This document shows positions 10,803-20,594 of a stretch of 64,000 bases of DNA, piece by piece; position 1 is the first letter of the stretch, and the number at the start of each line of letters is the position of its first letter. The notes under the pieces were generated by a model, which saw only the letters and a program-made list of their open reading frames with translations, was not told the DNA's origin and made no database searches. The stretch is from Tepidimonas sediminis (GTDB taxonomy: Bacteria > Pseudomonadota > Gammaproteobacteria > Burkholderiales > Burkholderiaceae_C). The translations under genes were made by a program, and so were the position numbers. The stretch lies in contig NZ_VJND01000002.1 of assembly GCF_007556605.1 (NCBI RefSeq), positions 1 through 64,000 on the forward strand, written 5' to 3'.

Positions 10803-11909
10803 ATGATCGTCCTGCAAGCGACGCAAGAGCGGCTGCTGGCCGCGCTGCAGTCCGTCAGCGGCATCGTCGAGCGCCGCCACACCGTGCCCATCCTGGCCAA
10901 CGTGCTGATCCGCCGTGACGGCGGCGTGGTGCAGTTCACCACCTCGGACCTGGAGATCCAGATCCGCGCCAGCGCCGACTTCGGCGGCGACGCCGGGCCC
11001 TATGCCACCACGGTGGGCGCGCGCAAGCTCATCGACATCCTGCGCACGCTGCCGGCGGAGCAGACCGTCACGCTGGACGCCAGCGGCGGGCGCGTGGTGC
11101 TCAAGGCCGGCAAGAGCCGCTTCACGCTGCAGACGCTGCCGGCGGAGGACTTCCCGCTGGTGCAGGAGTCGCCCGCGTTCGGGCCGGCGTTCGCGGTGCC
11201 GCAGAAGGTGCTCAAGCGGCTGCTGGCGCTGGTGTCGTTCGCGATGGCGGTGCAGGACATCCGCTACTACCTCAACGGCGTGCTGTTCGTCGCCGAGGGG
11301 CGCACGCTGACGCTGGTGGCCACCGACGGCCACCGGCTGGCGCTGGCCAGCGCCGAACTGGAGGTCGAGGTGCCGCGCCAGGAGGTGATCCTGCCGCGCA
11401 AGACGGTGCTGGAGCTGCAGCGCCTGCTGGCCGACCAGGACGAGCCCATCGAGCTGCGCTTCGCCAGCAACCAGGCCAAGTTCACGCTCGGCGGCCTGGA
11501 GTTCGTCACCAAGCTGGTGGAGGGCCGCTTCCCGGACTACCAGCGCGTGATCCCCACCGCGCACCGCAACGTCGTCGTCCTCGGTCGCCTGCCGCTGCTG
11601 GCGGCGCTGCAGCGCGCCGCCATCATGACCAGCGACAAGTTCAAGGGCGTGCGCCTGCACCTGGAGCCGGGCCTGCTGCAGGTGGCGGCCAACAACGCCG
11701 AGCAGGAGGAGGCGGTCGACGAGCTCGACATCGAGTACGGTGGCGACGTCATCGACATCGGCTTCAACGTGCAGTACCTGCTGGACGTGCTGGGGGTGCT
11801 GACGGCCGAGCACGTGCGCATCGAGCTGCAGGACGGCAACGCCTCGGCCTTGATCACCGTGCCCGGGGACGAGCATTTCAAGTACGTCGTGATGCCGATG
11901 CGCATCTGA
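10803..11909 (+). CDS. dnaN: DNA polymerase III beta sliding clamp
   Basis: Processivity clamp of 368 residues with three repeated clamp folds. Typical landmarks are the N-terminal VSGIVERRHTVPILANVLI, the central VATDGHRLALASAEL, the FPDYQRVIP segment, and the C-terminal signature YVVMPMRI that lines the client-binding pocket. It lies 7 bases after dnaA and 9 bases before gyrB, so the three genes probably form one transcript directed away from the predicted origin. Confidence 0.97.
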   Translation: MIVLQATQERLLAALQSVSGIVERRHTVPILANVLIRRDGGVVQFTTSDLEIQIRASADFGGDAGPYATTVGARKLIDILRTLPAEQTVTLDASGGRVVLKAGKSRFTLQTLPAEDFPLVQESPAFGPAFAVPQKVLKRLLALVSFAMAVQDIRYYLNGVLFVAEGRTLTLVATDGHRLALASAELEVEVPRQEVILPRKTVLELQRLLADQDEPIELRFASNQAKFTLGGLEFVTKLVEGRFPDYQRVIPTAHRNVVVLGRLPLLAALQRAAIMTSDKFKGVRLHLEPGLLQVAANNAEQEEAVDELDIEYGGDVIDIGFNVQYLLDVLGVLTAEHVRIELQDGNASALITVPGDEHFKYVVMPMRI

Positions 11910-14501
<2,592 letters not shown>

Positions 14502-14511
14502 GGCGGAGTGG

Positions 14512-14540
14512 TTGACGCGGTGGTCGGGCATCCTTACATT
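14512..14540 (+). promoter_or_regulatory. vapBC promoter
   Basis: TTGACG (14512-14517), then exactly 17 bases, then TACATT (14535-14540). This is one of the best sigma-70 promoters in the window. The -10 lies inside an inverted repeat annotated separately, as expected for autoregulated toxin-antitoxin modules. Confidence 0.7.
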
Positions 14541-14556
14541 CACAGAAAGGTAAGGA
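14531..14556. promoter_or_regulatory. Inverted repeat overlapping the vapBC promoter
   Basis: TCCTTAC (14531-14537) and GTAAGGA (14550-14556) form a perfect 7-base inverted repeat with a 12-base spacer. The left arm overlaps the -10 and the right arm overlaps the ribosome binding site (AAGGAG). Occupancy by the antitoxin or the VapBC complex would block transcription. The operator role is inferred. Confidence 0.65.
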
Positions 14557-14563
14557 GACCGCG

Positions 14564-14788
14564 ATGCACGAAGCCGCCGTCACCAGCAAGGGGCAGGTCA
14601 CGATTCCGGCCGCGATCCGGCGTGCTCTGGGCTTGCGCGAGCACGACCGCCTGACCTTCACGCCGATGCCGGACGGCACCGTGGTGCTGCGCGCCAAGAC
14701 GCGCAGCCTGCGCGAGCTGCGCGGCCTGCTGCCGGCGCCGCCGGGCGAGCCGCGGCCGGTCGAGCAGCTCGGGCTCGGGCAGGGCTGA
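14564..14788 (+). CDS. vapB: AbrB/MazE-type antitoxin (VapB-like)
   Basis: A 74-residue protein with an N-terminal SpoVT/AbrB swapped-hairpin DNA-binding fold: AAVTSKGQVTIPAAIRRALGLREHDRLTF, then VVLRAK. The C-terminal half (SLRELRGLLPAPPGE...) would thread into the toxin. It presumably represses its own promoter and neutralises the downstream PIN toxin. Its TGA overlaps the toxin ATG by one base. A clear AAGGAG ribosome site precedes the ATG. Confidence 0.88.
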   Translation: MHEAAVTSKGQVTIPAAIRRALGLREHDRLTFTPMPDGTVVLRAKTRSLRELRGLLPAPPGEPRPVEQLGLGQG

Positions 14789-15210
14789 TGCCGTCGCTGG
14801 ACACCAACGTCCTGGTGCGCTGGCTGGTGGCCGACGACGCGACGCAGGCCGACCGCGTGCTGGCGCTGCTGGCGCAGGCGCAGCGCCGCGGCGAGCCGCT
14901 GTGGGTGCCGGTGACGGTGGTGCTGGAACTGGAATGGGTGCTGCGCTCGCGTTACGGTTACCGCAGGGCCCAGATCCTCATGGCGCTGGACGCCCTGCTG
15001 CAGACGCGCGAGCTGGCCTGGCAGCACGAGGCGGCGGTGGAGGAGGCGCTGTGGCGCTGCCGCCGTGACGAGGCACCCGACTTCGCCGACTGCCTGCACC
15101 TGGCGCTGGCGGCGCAGGCCGGCCAGACCCCGTGGTGGACGTTCGATCGGCGGGCGGCGCGCGCCGATCCGGCGCGCTGGCTCGCCGCACCTTCGACCGA
15201 CGACGCATGA
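14788..15210 (+). CDS. vapC: PIN-domain ribonuclease toxin VapC
   Basis: A 140-residue PIN nuclease that would cleave RNA when not bound by VapB. The acidic metal-binding set is complete: D5 (SLDTNVLVRWL), E47 (VVLELEWVL), D98/D101 (PDFADCLHL) and D120 (TFDRRA), so the toxin looks active. Overlap of the stop with the following transporter start (ATGA, 15207-15210) means the downstream transporter is probably translationally coupled to the toxin, which is unusual. Confidence 0.88.
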   Translation: MPSLDTNVLVRWLVADDATQADRVLALLAQAQRRGEPLWVPVTVVLELEWVLRSRYGYRRAQILMALDALLQTRELAWQHEAAVEEALWRCRRDEAPDFADCLHLALAAQAGQTPWWTFDRRAARADPARWLAAPSTDDA

Positions 15211-16040
15211 ACGAGATGACGACCGGCTCGATTCACCCTGACGGCCGCTGGCGCAGCACCTTCCGTGTGCCGGCGATGGACTGCCCGTCGGAGGAAAACC
15301 TGATTCGCGCCGCGCTGCGCGGGCTGCGGGGAGCGCGGCTGACGTTCGACCTGCCCGGGCGTACGCTGGTGGTCGAGCACGCCGGGCCGGCCGAAGCCGT
15401 GCTGCAGCGCCTGCAGCCGCTCGAGCTCGGGGCGCAGCTGGTGGGCAGCGTCGCGCTGACCGAGCCCGGCCCGGCCGGGGCGGAGGCCGACCTGGCCGCC
15501 GAGGCGCGCGTGCTGCGCGCGCTGCTGGCGATCAACGCGCTGATGTTCGTCGTCGAGCTGGCGGTGGGCTGGTGGGCGCAGTCCACCGGGCTGATGGCCG
15601 ATGCGCTGGACATGCTGGCCGACGCGGCGGTCTACGGCACCGCGCTGCTGGCGGTGGCGCGCGGCGCGGCCAGCCAGGCCGCGGCGGCGCGCGTGGCCGG
15701 CTGGACGCAAGGGCTGCTCGCGCTGCTGGCGCTCGTGGAGGTGGCGCGGCGGGCCTGGTTCGGCAGCGAGCCGGTGTCGCTGCTGATGATGGGGGTGGGG
15801 GCGCTGGCGCTGGTGGCCAACGTGGCCTGCCTGCTGCTGATCGCGCGCCACCGCGACGGCGGCGTGCACATGCAGGCGAGCTACATCTTTTCCGCCAACG
15901 ACGTGCTGGCCAACCTCGGCGTCATCGTCGCCGGTGCGCTGGTGCTGGCCACTGGCTCGCCGTGGCCGGACCTGCTGATCGGCACCGTGATCGCCGTGGT
16001 GGTGCTGCGTGGGGCGCGGCGCATCCTCGCGCTGACCTGA
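15207..16040 (+). CDS. CDF-like cation transporter with N-terminal HMA-like domain
   Basis: Predicted inner-membrane metal efflux protein of 277 residues. The N-terminus (about 15-75) resembles a heavy-metal-associated fold, with FRVPAMDCPSEENLIRAAL in place of the usual GMTCxxC loop. Six membrane segments follow (LLAINALMFVVELAVGWW through LLIGTVIAVVVL). TM2 keeps the acidic pair (DMLAD), but TM5 reads SANDVLANLGVI, keeping the Asp and lacking the His of the canonical HxxxD. The usual C-terminal cytoplasmic domain is missing. The metal is unknown. It overlaps vapC by 4 bases and is followed by the arsenic operon, which has its own promoter. Confidence 0.75.
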   Translation: MNEMTTGSIHPDGRWRSTFRVPAMDCPSEENLIRAALRGLRGARLTFDLPGRTLVVEHAGPAEAVLQRLQPLELGAQLVGSVALTEPGPAGAEADLAAEARVLRALLAINALMFVVELAVGWWAQSTGLMADALDMLADAAVYGTALLAVARGAASQAAAARVAGWTQGLLALLALVEVARRAWFGSEPVSLLMMGVGALALVANVACLLLIARHRDGGVHMQASYIFSANDVLANLGVIVAGALVLATGSPWPDLLIGTVIAVVVLRGARRILALT

Positions 16041-16135
16041 GGCCGGGCTGGCGCCGCGGCGCGTGCGCCGTCCGTCGCGGCAGGCTTGACGCCGACTCGG
16101 GCAAGCCGCCGCCGGTTCCCGCAAGAGTTCAATGA

Positions 16136-16152
16136 TTCATGTAATATGTGAA
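16136..16152. promoter_or_regulatory. arsR promoter/operator
   Basis: TTCATGTAATATGTGAA is an imperfect palindrome with TTCA/TGAA ends in an otherwise GC-rich setting, as expected for an ArsR operator. TAATAT (16142-16147) inside it is a good -10 element and ends 6 bases before the arsR ATG at 16154. Repressor binding would therefore mask the -10, and the mRNA would be essentially leaderless. Confidence 0.6.
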
Positions 16153-16153
16153 C

Positions 16154-16483
16154 ATGATGAACGAGCGCGAAGCCGTGCAGGCGCTGGCCGCGCTGGCCCA
16201 GCCGGTGCGGCTGCGTGCCTTCCGCGCGCTGGTGCAGGCCGGCGCCGAGGGGCTGACGCCCGGCGCGCTGGCCGAGGCGCTGCACGTCACCCCCAGCGCC
16301 TTGTCCTTTCATCTCAAGGAGCTGCTGCACGCCGGCCTGGTGACGCAGCAGCGCCAGGGCCGGCACCTGATCTACCGTGCCGCGTTCACGACGATGCAGG
16401 CCCTGCTGGCCTACCTCACCGAGAACTGCTGCCGCGGCCAGGCATGCGCCGTGGCGGCGGACGAGCTGTCCTGCCCGACCTGA
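16154..16483 (+). CDS. arsR: ArsR/SmtB-family arsenic-responsive repressor
   Basis: Winged-helix repressor of 109 residues that should release its operator when As(III) binds. The HTH is around 37-65 (LTPGALAEALHVTPSALSFHLKELLHAGLV) and the wing is QQRQGRHLIYRAAF. The classical alpha-3 ELCVC site is absent. Cysteines cluster at the C-terminus (C92, C93, C98, C107; NCCRGQAC), resembling the CC...C site of Acidithiobacillus-type ArsR. A GTG two codons upstream (16148) is also in frame; ATG 16154 or 16157 is preferred because of the -10 position. It is the first gene of arsR-arsI-arsC-acr3. Confidence 0.9.
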   Translation: MMNEREAVQALAALAQPVRLRAFRALVQAGAEGLTPGALAEALHVTPSALSFHLKELLHAGLVTQQRQGRHLIYRAAFTTMQALLAYLTENCCRGQACAVAADELSCPT

Positions 16484-16518
16484 GTCCCCTTCCCCCTTCC
16501 TTGCGTGAGGATCATCCG

Positions 16519-17013
16519 ATGAAGCGCTTCCATGTCCATGTCCACGTGCGCGATCTGGCCGGCAGCATCGCGTTCTACAGCCGCCTGTTCGGTGCCGCAC
16601 CGGTGCGCGTCGAGGCCGACTACGCCAAGTGGATGCTCGACGACCCGCGGCTGAACTTCGCCATCTCGACCCGGGGCGCCACGCCCGGCGTGGATCATCT
16701 GGGATTCCAGGTCGACGACGCGGCGGAGCTGGCGGAGCTGAAGGCGCGCGCGCAGGCAGCCGATCAGGCGTTGCTGGAGGAGGGCATCACCACCTGCTGC
16801 TACGCGCGCAGCGACAAGCACTGGGTGACCGATCCGCAGGGCATCGCCTGGGAGCACTTCCACACGCTGCACGACATCCCGGTGTTTCGCGAGCAGGCGG
16901 CCGCCGCCGCGGCATGCTGCGCGCCGGCGCCGGAGGTGGCGCCGCGATCCAGCGCCGCGGCCGCCCCATCCTGCCGCGCCGGGGCGCGCGACCCGGCCAA
17001 CCGTTGCTGCTGA
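16519..17013 (+). CDS. arsI: ArsI-type C-As lyase (vicinal oxygen chelate fold)
   Basis: Predicted non-heme iron dioxygenase that cleaves the C-As bond of trivalent organoarsenicals such as methylarsenite. It has 164 residues in a VOC fold with likely metal ligands H5 or H7, H60 (GVDHLGF) and E112 (WEHFHTLHD). The arsenic-binding vicinal cysteine pair is present as C93-C94 in TTCCYARSDKHWVTDPQG, which separates ArsI from generic glyoxalases. A long Ala-rich tail carries additional Cys pairs (C133/C134, C163/C164). CadI-like proteins share the fold, but the neighbours favour arsenic. Confidence 0.85.
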   Translation: MKRFHVHVHVRDLAGSIAFYSRLFGAAPVRVEADYAKWMLDDPRLNFAISTRGATPGVDHLGFQVDDAAELAELKARAQAADQALLEEGITTCCYARSDKHWVTDPQGIAWEHFHTLHDIPVFREQAAAAAACCAPAPEVAPRSSAAAAPSCRAGARDPANRCC

Positions 17014-17027
17014 AGGAGACCCGGGCG

Positions 17028-17549
17028 ATGGCCGTGCGACCTCTCAACGTGCTGTTCCTGTGCACCCACAACTCGGCGCGCAGCATTCTGGCCGAGGCGC
17101 TGCTGAACCATCTCGGTGAGGGGCGGTTCCGGGCGTTTTCCGCCGGCAGCAGCCCGCGCCCGAACCAGCAGCCCAACCCGCTGGGTCTGCAGGTGCTGCG
17201 CGAGGCCGGCATCCCGACCGAGGGCCTGCGCAGCAAGTCGTGGGACGTGTTCGCCGCCCCCGGCGCGCCGGTGATGGATCTCGTCGTCACCGTCTGCGAC
17301 GGCGCCGCCGGCGAGGTCTGCCCGGTCTGGCCGGGGCAGCCGGCGCGGGCGCACTGGGGCTACCCGGATCCATCGGCGGGCGACGCGCCCGACGAGGTCA
17401 AGCTGGCGGCCTTCCGTGCCGTGCGCGACCGGCTGCGCGCGCGGTTGACGAAGCTGGTGCAGCGCTGTCCCGCCGGGGCCGACGCGGCGGGGCTGCAGCG
17501 GCTGGCGCTCGAACTGGCCACGGAGGGCGACGATGAGCGCGCAGTGTGA
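17028..17549 (+). CDS. arsC: Low-molecular-weight phosphatase-type arsenate reductase
   Basis: Reduces As(V) to As(III) for export. It has 173 residues with the P-loop C12-THNSAR-S19 near the N-terminus (NVLFLCTHNSARS) and the general-acid Asp in WGYPDPS. This is the LMW protein-tyrosine-phosphatase fold, whose arsenate reductases use either thioredoxin or glutathione/glutaredoxin; which one cannot be told here. An AAGGAGA ribosome site follows the arsI stop. Its last 17 bases overlap the acr3 start, which suggests coupling. Confidence 0.92.
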   Translation: MAVRPLNVLFLCTHNSARSILAEALLNHLGEGRFRAFSAGSSPRPNQQPNPLGLQVLREAGIPTEGLRSKSWDVFAAPGAPVMDLVVTVCDGAAGEVCPVWPGQPARAHWGYPDPSAGDAPDEVKLAAFRAVRDRLRARLTKLVQRCPAGADAAGLQRLALELATEGDDERAV

Positions 17550-18627
17550 GGTCACCGCCCGGCGTGCCGCGGGTGCGCCGATGGGCGTGTTCGAGCGCTA
17601 CCTGACGCTGTGGGTGGCGCTGTGCATCGTGGCGGGCATCCTGCTGGGGCAGCTGTGGCCGACGCTGTTCCAGGCGGTGGCGCGGCTGGAGGTGGCGCAG
17701 GTCAACCTGCCGGTCGGGCTGCTGATCTGGGTGATGATCATCCCGATGCTGCTCAAGGTGGACTTCGGCGCGCTGCCGCAGGTGCGCCGGCACGTGCGCG
17801 GCATCGCCGTGACGGTGGCGGTCAACTGGCTGGTCAAGCCGTTCTCGATGGCGCTGCTGGCGTGGCTGTTCGTGCGCCAGCTGTTCGCGCCGTGGCTGCC
17901 GGCCGAGCAGCTCGACGGCTACGTGGCCGGCCTGATCCTGCTGGCCGCCGCGCCGTGCACGGCGATGGTGTTCGTCTGGAGCCGGCTGTCCGGCGGCGAT
18001 CCGCTGTTCACGCTGAGCCAGGTGGCGCTCAACGACACCATCATGGTGTTCGCGTTCGCGCCGATCGTGGGCCTGCTGCTGGGGCTGGCCTCGATCAGCG
18101 TGCCGTGGGCCACGCTGCTGGTGTCGGTGGGGCTCTACATCGTGGTGCCGGTGCTGCTGGCGCAGGCGTGGCGGCGGGCGTTGCTGCAGCGCGGCGGCGA
18201 GGCGGCGCTGCAGGCCACGCTGGCGCGCCTGGGCCCTTGGTCGATCGCGGCGCTGCTGCTGACCCTGGTGCTGCTGTTCGGCTTCCAGGGCGAGGCGATC
18301 CTGCGCCAGCCGCTGGTGATCGCGCTGCTGGCGGTGCCGATCGTCATCCAGGTGGTGTTCAACTCGGCGCTGGCCTACTGGCTCAACCGCCGCGTCGGCG
18401 AGGCGCACTGCGTGGCCGCGCCGTCGGCGCTGATCGGGGCCTCCAACTTCTTCGAGCTGGCGGTGGCCACCGCGATCAGCCTGTTCGGCTTCGAGTCCGG
18501 CGCGGCGCTGGCCACGGTGGTCGGGGTGTTGATCGAGGTGCCGCTGATGCTGGCGGTGGTGGCGGTGGTCAACCGCACGCGCGGCTGGTACGAAGCCGGC
18601 GCGGCCCGCGCGGCGCCGGGCCGCTGA
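17533..18627 (+). CDS. acr3: ACR3-family arsenite efflux permease
   Basis: Inner-membrane As(III) exporter of 364 residues with ten predicted membrane helices. The functionally important cysteine is C142 in LAAAPCTAMVFVWS, and the conserved glutamates appear in GASNFFELAVATAI (E309) and GVLIEVPLM (E335). This is ACR3, not the unrelated ArsB; no ArsA ATPase is nearby, so export would be driven by the proton motive force. It is the terminal gene of the operon and is followed convergently by the cytochrome b561 gene only 7 bases away. Confidence 0.95.
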   Translation: MSAQCEVTARRAAGAPMGVFERYLTLWVALCIVAGILLGQLWPTLFQAVARLEVAQVNLPVGLLIWVMIIPMLLKVDFGALPQVRRHVRGIAVTVAVNWLVKPFSMALLAWLFVRQLFAPWLPAEQLDGYVAGLILLAAAPCTAMVFVWSRLSGGDPLFTLSQVALNDTIMVFAFAPIVGLLLGLASISVPWATLLVSVGLYIVVPVLLAQAWRRALLQRGGEAALQATLARLGPWSIAALLLTLVLLFGFQGEAILRQPLVIALLAVPIVIQVVFNSALAYWLNRRVGEAHCVAAPSALIGASNFFELAVATAISLFGFESGAALATVVGVLIEVPLMLAVVAVVNRTRGWYEAGAARAAPGR

Positions 18628-18634
18628 GGCCGGC

Positions 18635-19411
18635 TCAGTCGTCGTCCTCGTGGTGCACCGCAGCGCCGAGGGCTGGGACGCGCCAGCCAGCCTCGGTCTG
18701 CGGCCCGCGCGGCGCCTGCGTCCACTCCCACGCCCAGTAGGCCAGCACCGCCAGCACCAGCAGCCACGCCAGCCAGCCGCGGTTGTGCGTGACCAGGTCC
18801 GGGCCGCGGCCCGGGGTGCGGCCGGTCAGCATCGGCCGCGCCAGGTTCTGCCGCCGCCACGCGCTCAAGGCGGCCAGCAGCCCCAGGTGCGCCAGTACCA
18901 GCGCGAGCATCCCGTTGCCGAAGGCCTCGTGCACCTCCTCCAGCCACTCGCCGCCCCAGTCGTGGAAGGTGGCCACGCCGCTGGCCACCAGCGGCGGCGC
19001 CGCCAGCAGCAGCGCCGCGATGACGCCGGCCAGCGCCAGGTTCTGGCCCTGCCGGCCGGTGCCACCCAGCGCCGCCAGGTCACCGGTGCGCAGCGCCTGC
19101 AGCGTGGCGCGCGCCCACGCCGGGGCGGCGGCGAGCCTGCGCGCCAGCGCCGCCAGCCGCACGTGGCGCGGGCCGATGAGGCCATCCAGCACGCGCCAGC
19201 CCAGCAGCCCGGCCATCGTGTAGCCCAGCACGACGTGCACCAGCCGCCAGCGCTCGCCGTCGGCGGTCAGGTAGGCGCCCACGAAGCTGAGCGCGAACAG
19301 CCAGTGGAAGGCGCGCGTCGGCGCGTCGATCACGCGCCGGCCGGGGGTCGGCGAGGTGGTGGCGGCGCCCGGGGCGCGCTCGGGGAGACCGGGGCGGGTG
19401 GTGGCGATCAT
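18635..19411 (-). CDS. Cytochrome b561-family membrane protein of the SHP/DHC cluster
   Basis: Membrane cytochrome b of 258 residues. The N-terminal PTRAFHWLFALSFVGAYL and LVHVVLGYTMAGLLGWRVLDGLIGPRHVR are typical b561 heme-ligand helices. Further helices are near LALAGVIAALLLAAPPL and EEVHEAFGNGMLALVLAHLGLLAAL, with a final helix WLAWLLVLAVLAYWAWEW. It probably passes quinol-derived electrons to the diheme cytochrome encoded just upstream. The ATG at 19411 was chosen by the N-terminal b561 pattern and lies 23 bases after the diheme cytochrome stop. Confidence 0.85.
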   Translation of the reverse strand: MIATTRPGLPERAPGAATTSPTPGRRVIDAPTRAFHWLFALSFVGAYLTADGERWRLVHVVLGYTMAGLLGWRVLDGLIGPRHVRLAALARRLAAAPAWARATLQALRTGDLAALGGTGRQGQNLALAGVIAALLLAAPPLVASGVATFHDWGGEWLEEVHEAFGNGMLALVLAHLGLLAALSAWRRQNLARPMLTGRTPGRGPDLVTHNRGWLAWLLVLAVLAYWAWEWTQAPRGPQTEAGWRVPALGAAVHHEDDD

Positions 19412-19434
19412 GGTGTCGACTCCTGAAGAAGCGG

Positions 19435-19959
19435 TCAATCGTCGAGGAAGGCGGAGCGGTAGCGCGCCGGCAGGCCGGCGGGCATGCGCAGGTCGTGCTC
19501 GTCGAAGCGGCCCTGCTCGGCGCCGCCGTGGCAGGCGGCGCAGTTGGCCGCGCTCTTGACGCTGGGCAGGCGCCAGACGACCTCGTCGAGCTTGCGGTGC
19601 TTGCGCTCGAACCAGGCGCTGCGCGTGATGCGGTCCTGCGGCGGCGGCTCGGGGCCGACGCGCTTGCCCGTGCCGGCGTGCGCCTGCAGCCAGGCGCTGA
19701 GCTGCTGCACGGTGGCGGCGTCGAGCGAGGCGTCGGTGCCGTAGTGGCGCTCCAGGCTGCCCATCAACCGCTGCCACGACGCCGCCGGCAGCAGCCCGGG
19801 CGGGTAGGCGACGTGGCAGGCGCCGCACTCGCTGCGGTAGGCGGGCGGCACCTGTGCCGGCAGGCGCACGCCGTCGGCCAGCGCCGGCCAGACGGGCAAC
19901 GCGGCCAGCAGGAGGGCGGCCAAGCGCCGCGGGCGTGATCGGGACGAGAGGGAAGGCAT
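19435..19959 (-). CDS. Diheme cytochrome c (DHC type)
   Basis: Secreted c-type cytochrome of 174 residues with a signal peptide (RRLAALLLAALPVWPALADG) and two heme motifs, CGACH (45-49) and CAACH (140-144). The spacing and motifs such as ERHYGTDASLD and PPQDRITRSAWFERKHRKLDEVVW match the Dihaem_cyt_c family that partners SHP in purple bacteria. The expected role is to carry electrons between the membrane cytochrome b561 and SHP in the periplasm. It lies 31 bases downstream of the SHP gene. Confidence 0.88.
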   Translation of the reverse strand: MPSLSSRSRPRRLAALLLAALPVWPALADGVRLPAQVPPAYRSECGACHVAYPPGLLPAASWQRLMGSLERHYGTDASLDAATVQQLSAWLQAHAGTGKRVGPEPPPQDRITRSAWFERKHRKLDEVVWRLPSVKSAANCAACHGGAEQGRFDEHDLRMPAGLPARYRSAFLDD

Positions 19960-19990
19960 GGTCGAGACTCTTTCGGGCGTCCGGGCGGGG

Positions 19991-20419
19991 TCAGCGCAGG
20001 CGGGTCAGCCAAGCCAGCACGTCGGCCTTCTCGGCGGCGGTGCAGGCGCGGCCGAGCACGTCGCCGCAGTTGCGCCGCAGCCACTTGTCGACCTTGGCGC
20101 GCTCGGTCAGCGCATCCGGGTTGGCGGCGGGGGCCAGCGGCGGGATCGTCTTGCCGGTGCTGGCGTGGCGGCCGGGGCGGGTTGGCAGGTCGCCGTGGCA
20201 GCTGCTGCACGACCACTCGCCGCCGTGGCGCTGGGTGAACAGGCGCTGGCCGGCGGCGGCGTCGCCGGCGCGGCCGGCCTCGGCCTCGAAGCGCGCCAGC
20301 TCCGCCGCCGGCGTGGTGTCGCCGGCGTGCGCCAGCAGCGCCGCCAGCGCCAGGCCGGCGGCCAGCGCCGCGCGGCGCGCGCAAGTGCCGGGGGTGCGCA
20401 GCAAAGAGCAGTCGGACAT
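19991..20419 (-). CDS. SHP-type oxygen-binding cytochrome c (DUF1924)
   Basis: Sphaeroides-heme-protein-like monoheme cytochrome of 142 residues. A signal peptide (about 15-32) precedes the heme motif CSSCH (71-75). After it come the family hallmarks IPPLAPAANPDALT and AKVDKWLRRNCGDVLGRACT. In characterised SHP, an Asn is the second heme ligand and is displaced on reduction so that O2 or NO binds, and a disulfide sits beside the heme pocket; here N100 or N117 and the C118/C126 pair are the candidates. It is first in the order shp-dhc-b561. A CAGGAGT ribosome site precedes the ATG. Confidence 0.88.
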   Translation of the reverse strand: MSDCSLLRTPGTCARRAALAAGLALAALLAHAGDTTPAAELARFEAEAGRAGDAAAGQRLFTQRHGGEWSCSSCHGDLPTRPGRHASTGKTIPPLAPAANPDALTERAKVDKWLRRNCGDVLGRACTAAEKADVLAWLTRLR

Positions 20420-20491
20420 GGTGGACTCCTGAAGTCACGGCATCGAATGCCGGCAGCATGCCAAGGGGCGGTCGTCGCCAGCGTGAACGCC

Positions 20492-20513
20492 GCATTCATC
20501 TGGCATTAAGCTT
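20492..20513 (+). promoter_or_regulatory. 11-base-period box in the divergent SHP gap
   Basis: CATTCAT (20493-20499) and CATTAAG (20504-20510) repeat with an 11-base period, the geometry of OmpR/PhoB/PhoP-type response regulator sites. Over 22 bases it matches the box before the PepSY operon (21386-21407) at 14 positions (TTCATC, G, TT, AGCT). It lies in the 175-base gap between shp (minus) and the unknown periplasmic protein gene (plus). A regulatory role is inferred. Confidence 0.5.
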
Positions 20514-20594
20514 TCAGCCGTCAGCATCGGCGTGGCCGTCGTGGAGCCGCCCATCGGGGGTGGCCGGCGGCACGGGACCAGGAAAGGCGTGGCG

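Noticed and set aside
15132-15206. Longer N-terminus for the CDF-like transporter reading inside vapC
   Set aside because: The extension is Arg/Ala-rich and out of frame with the PIN toxin; the ATG overlapping the vapC stop gives the expected domain start.
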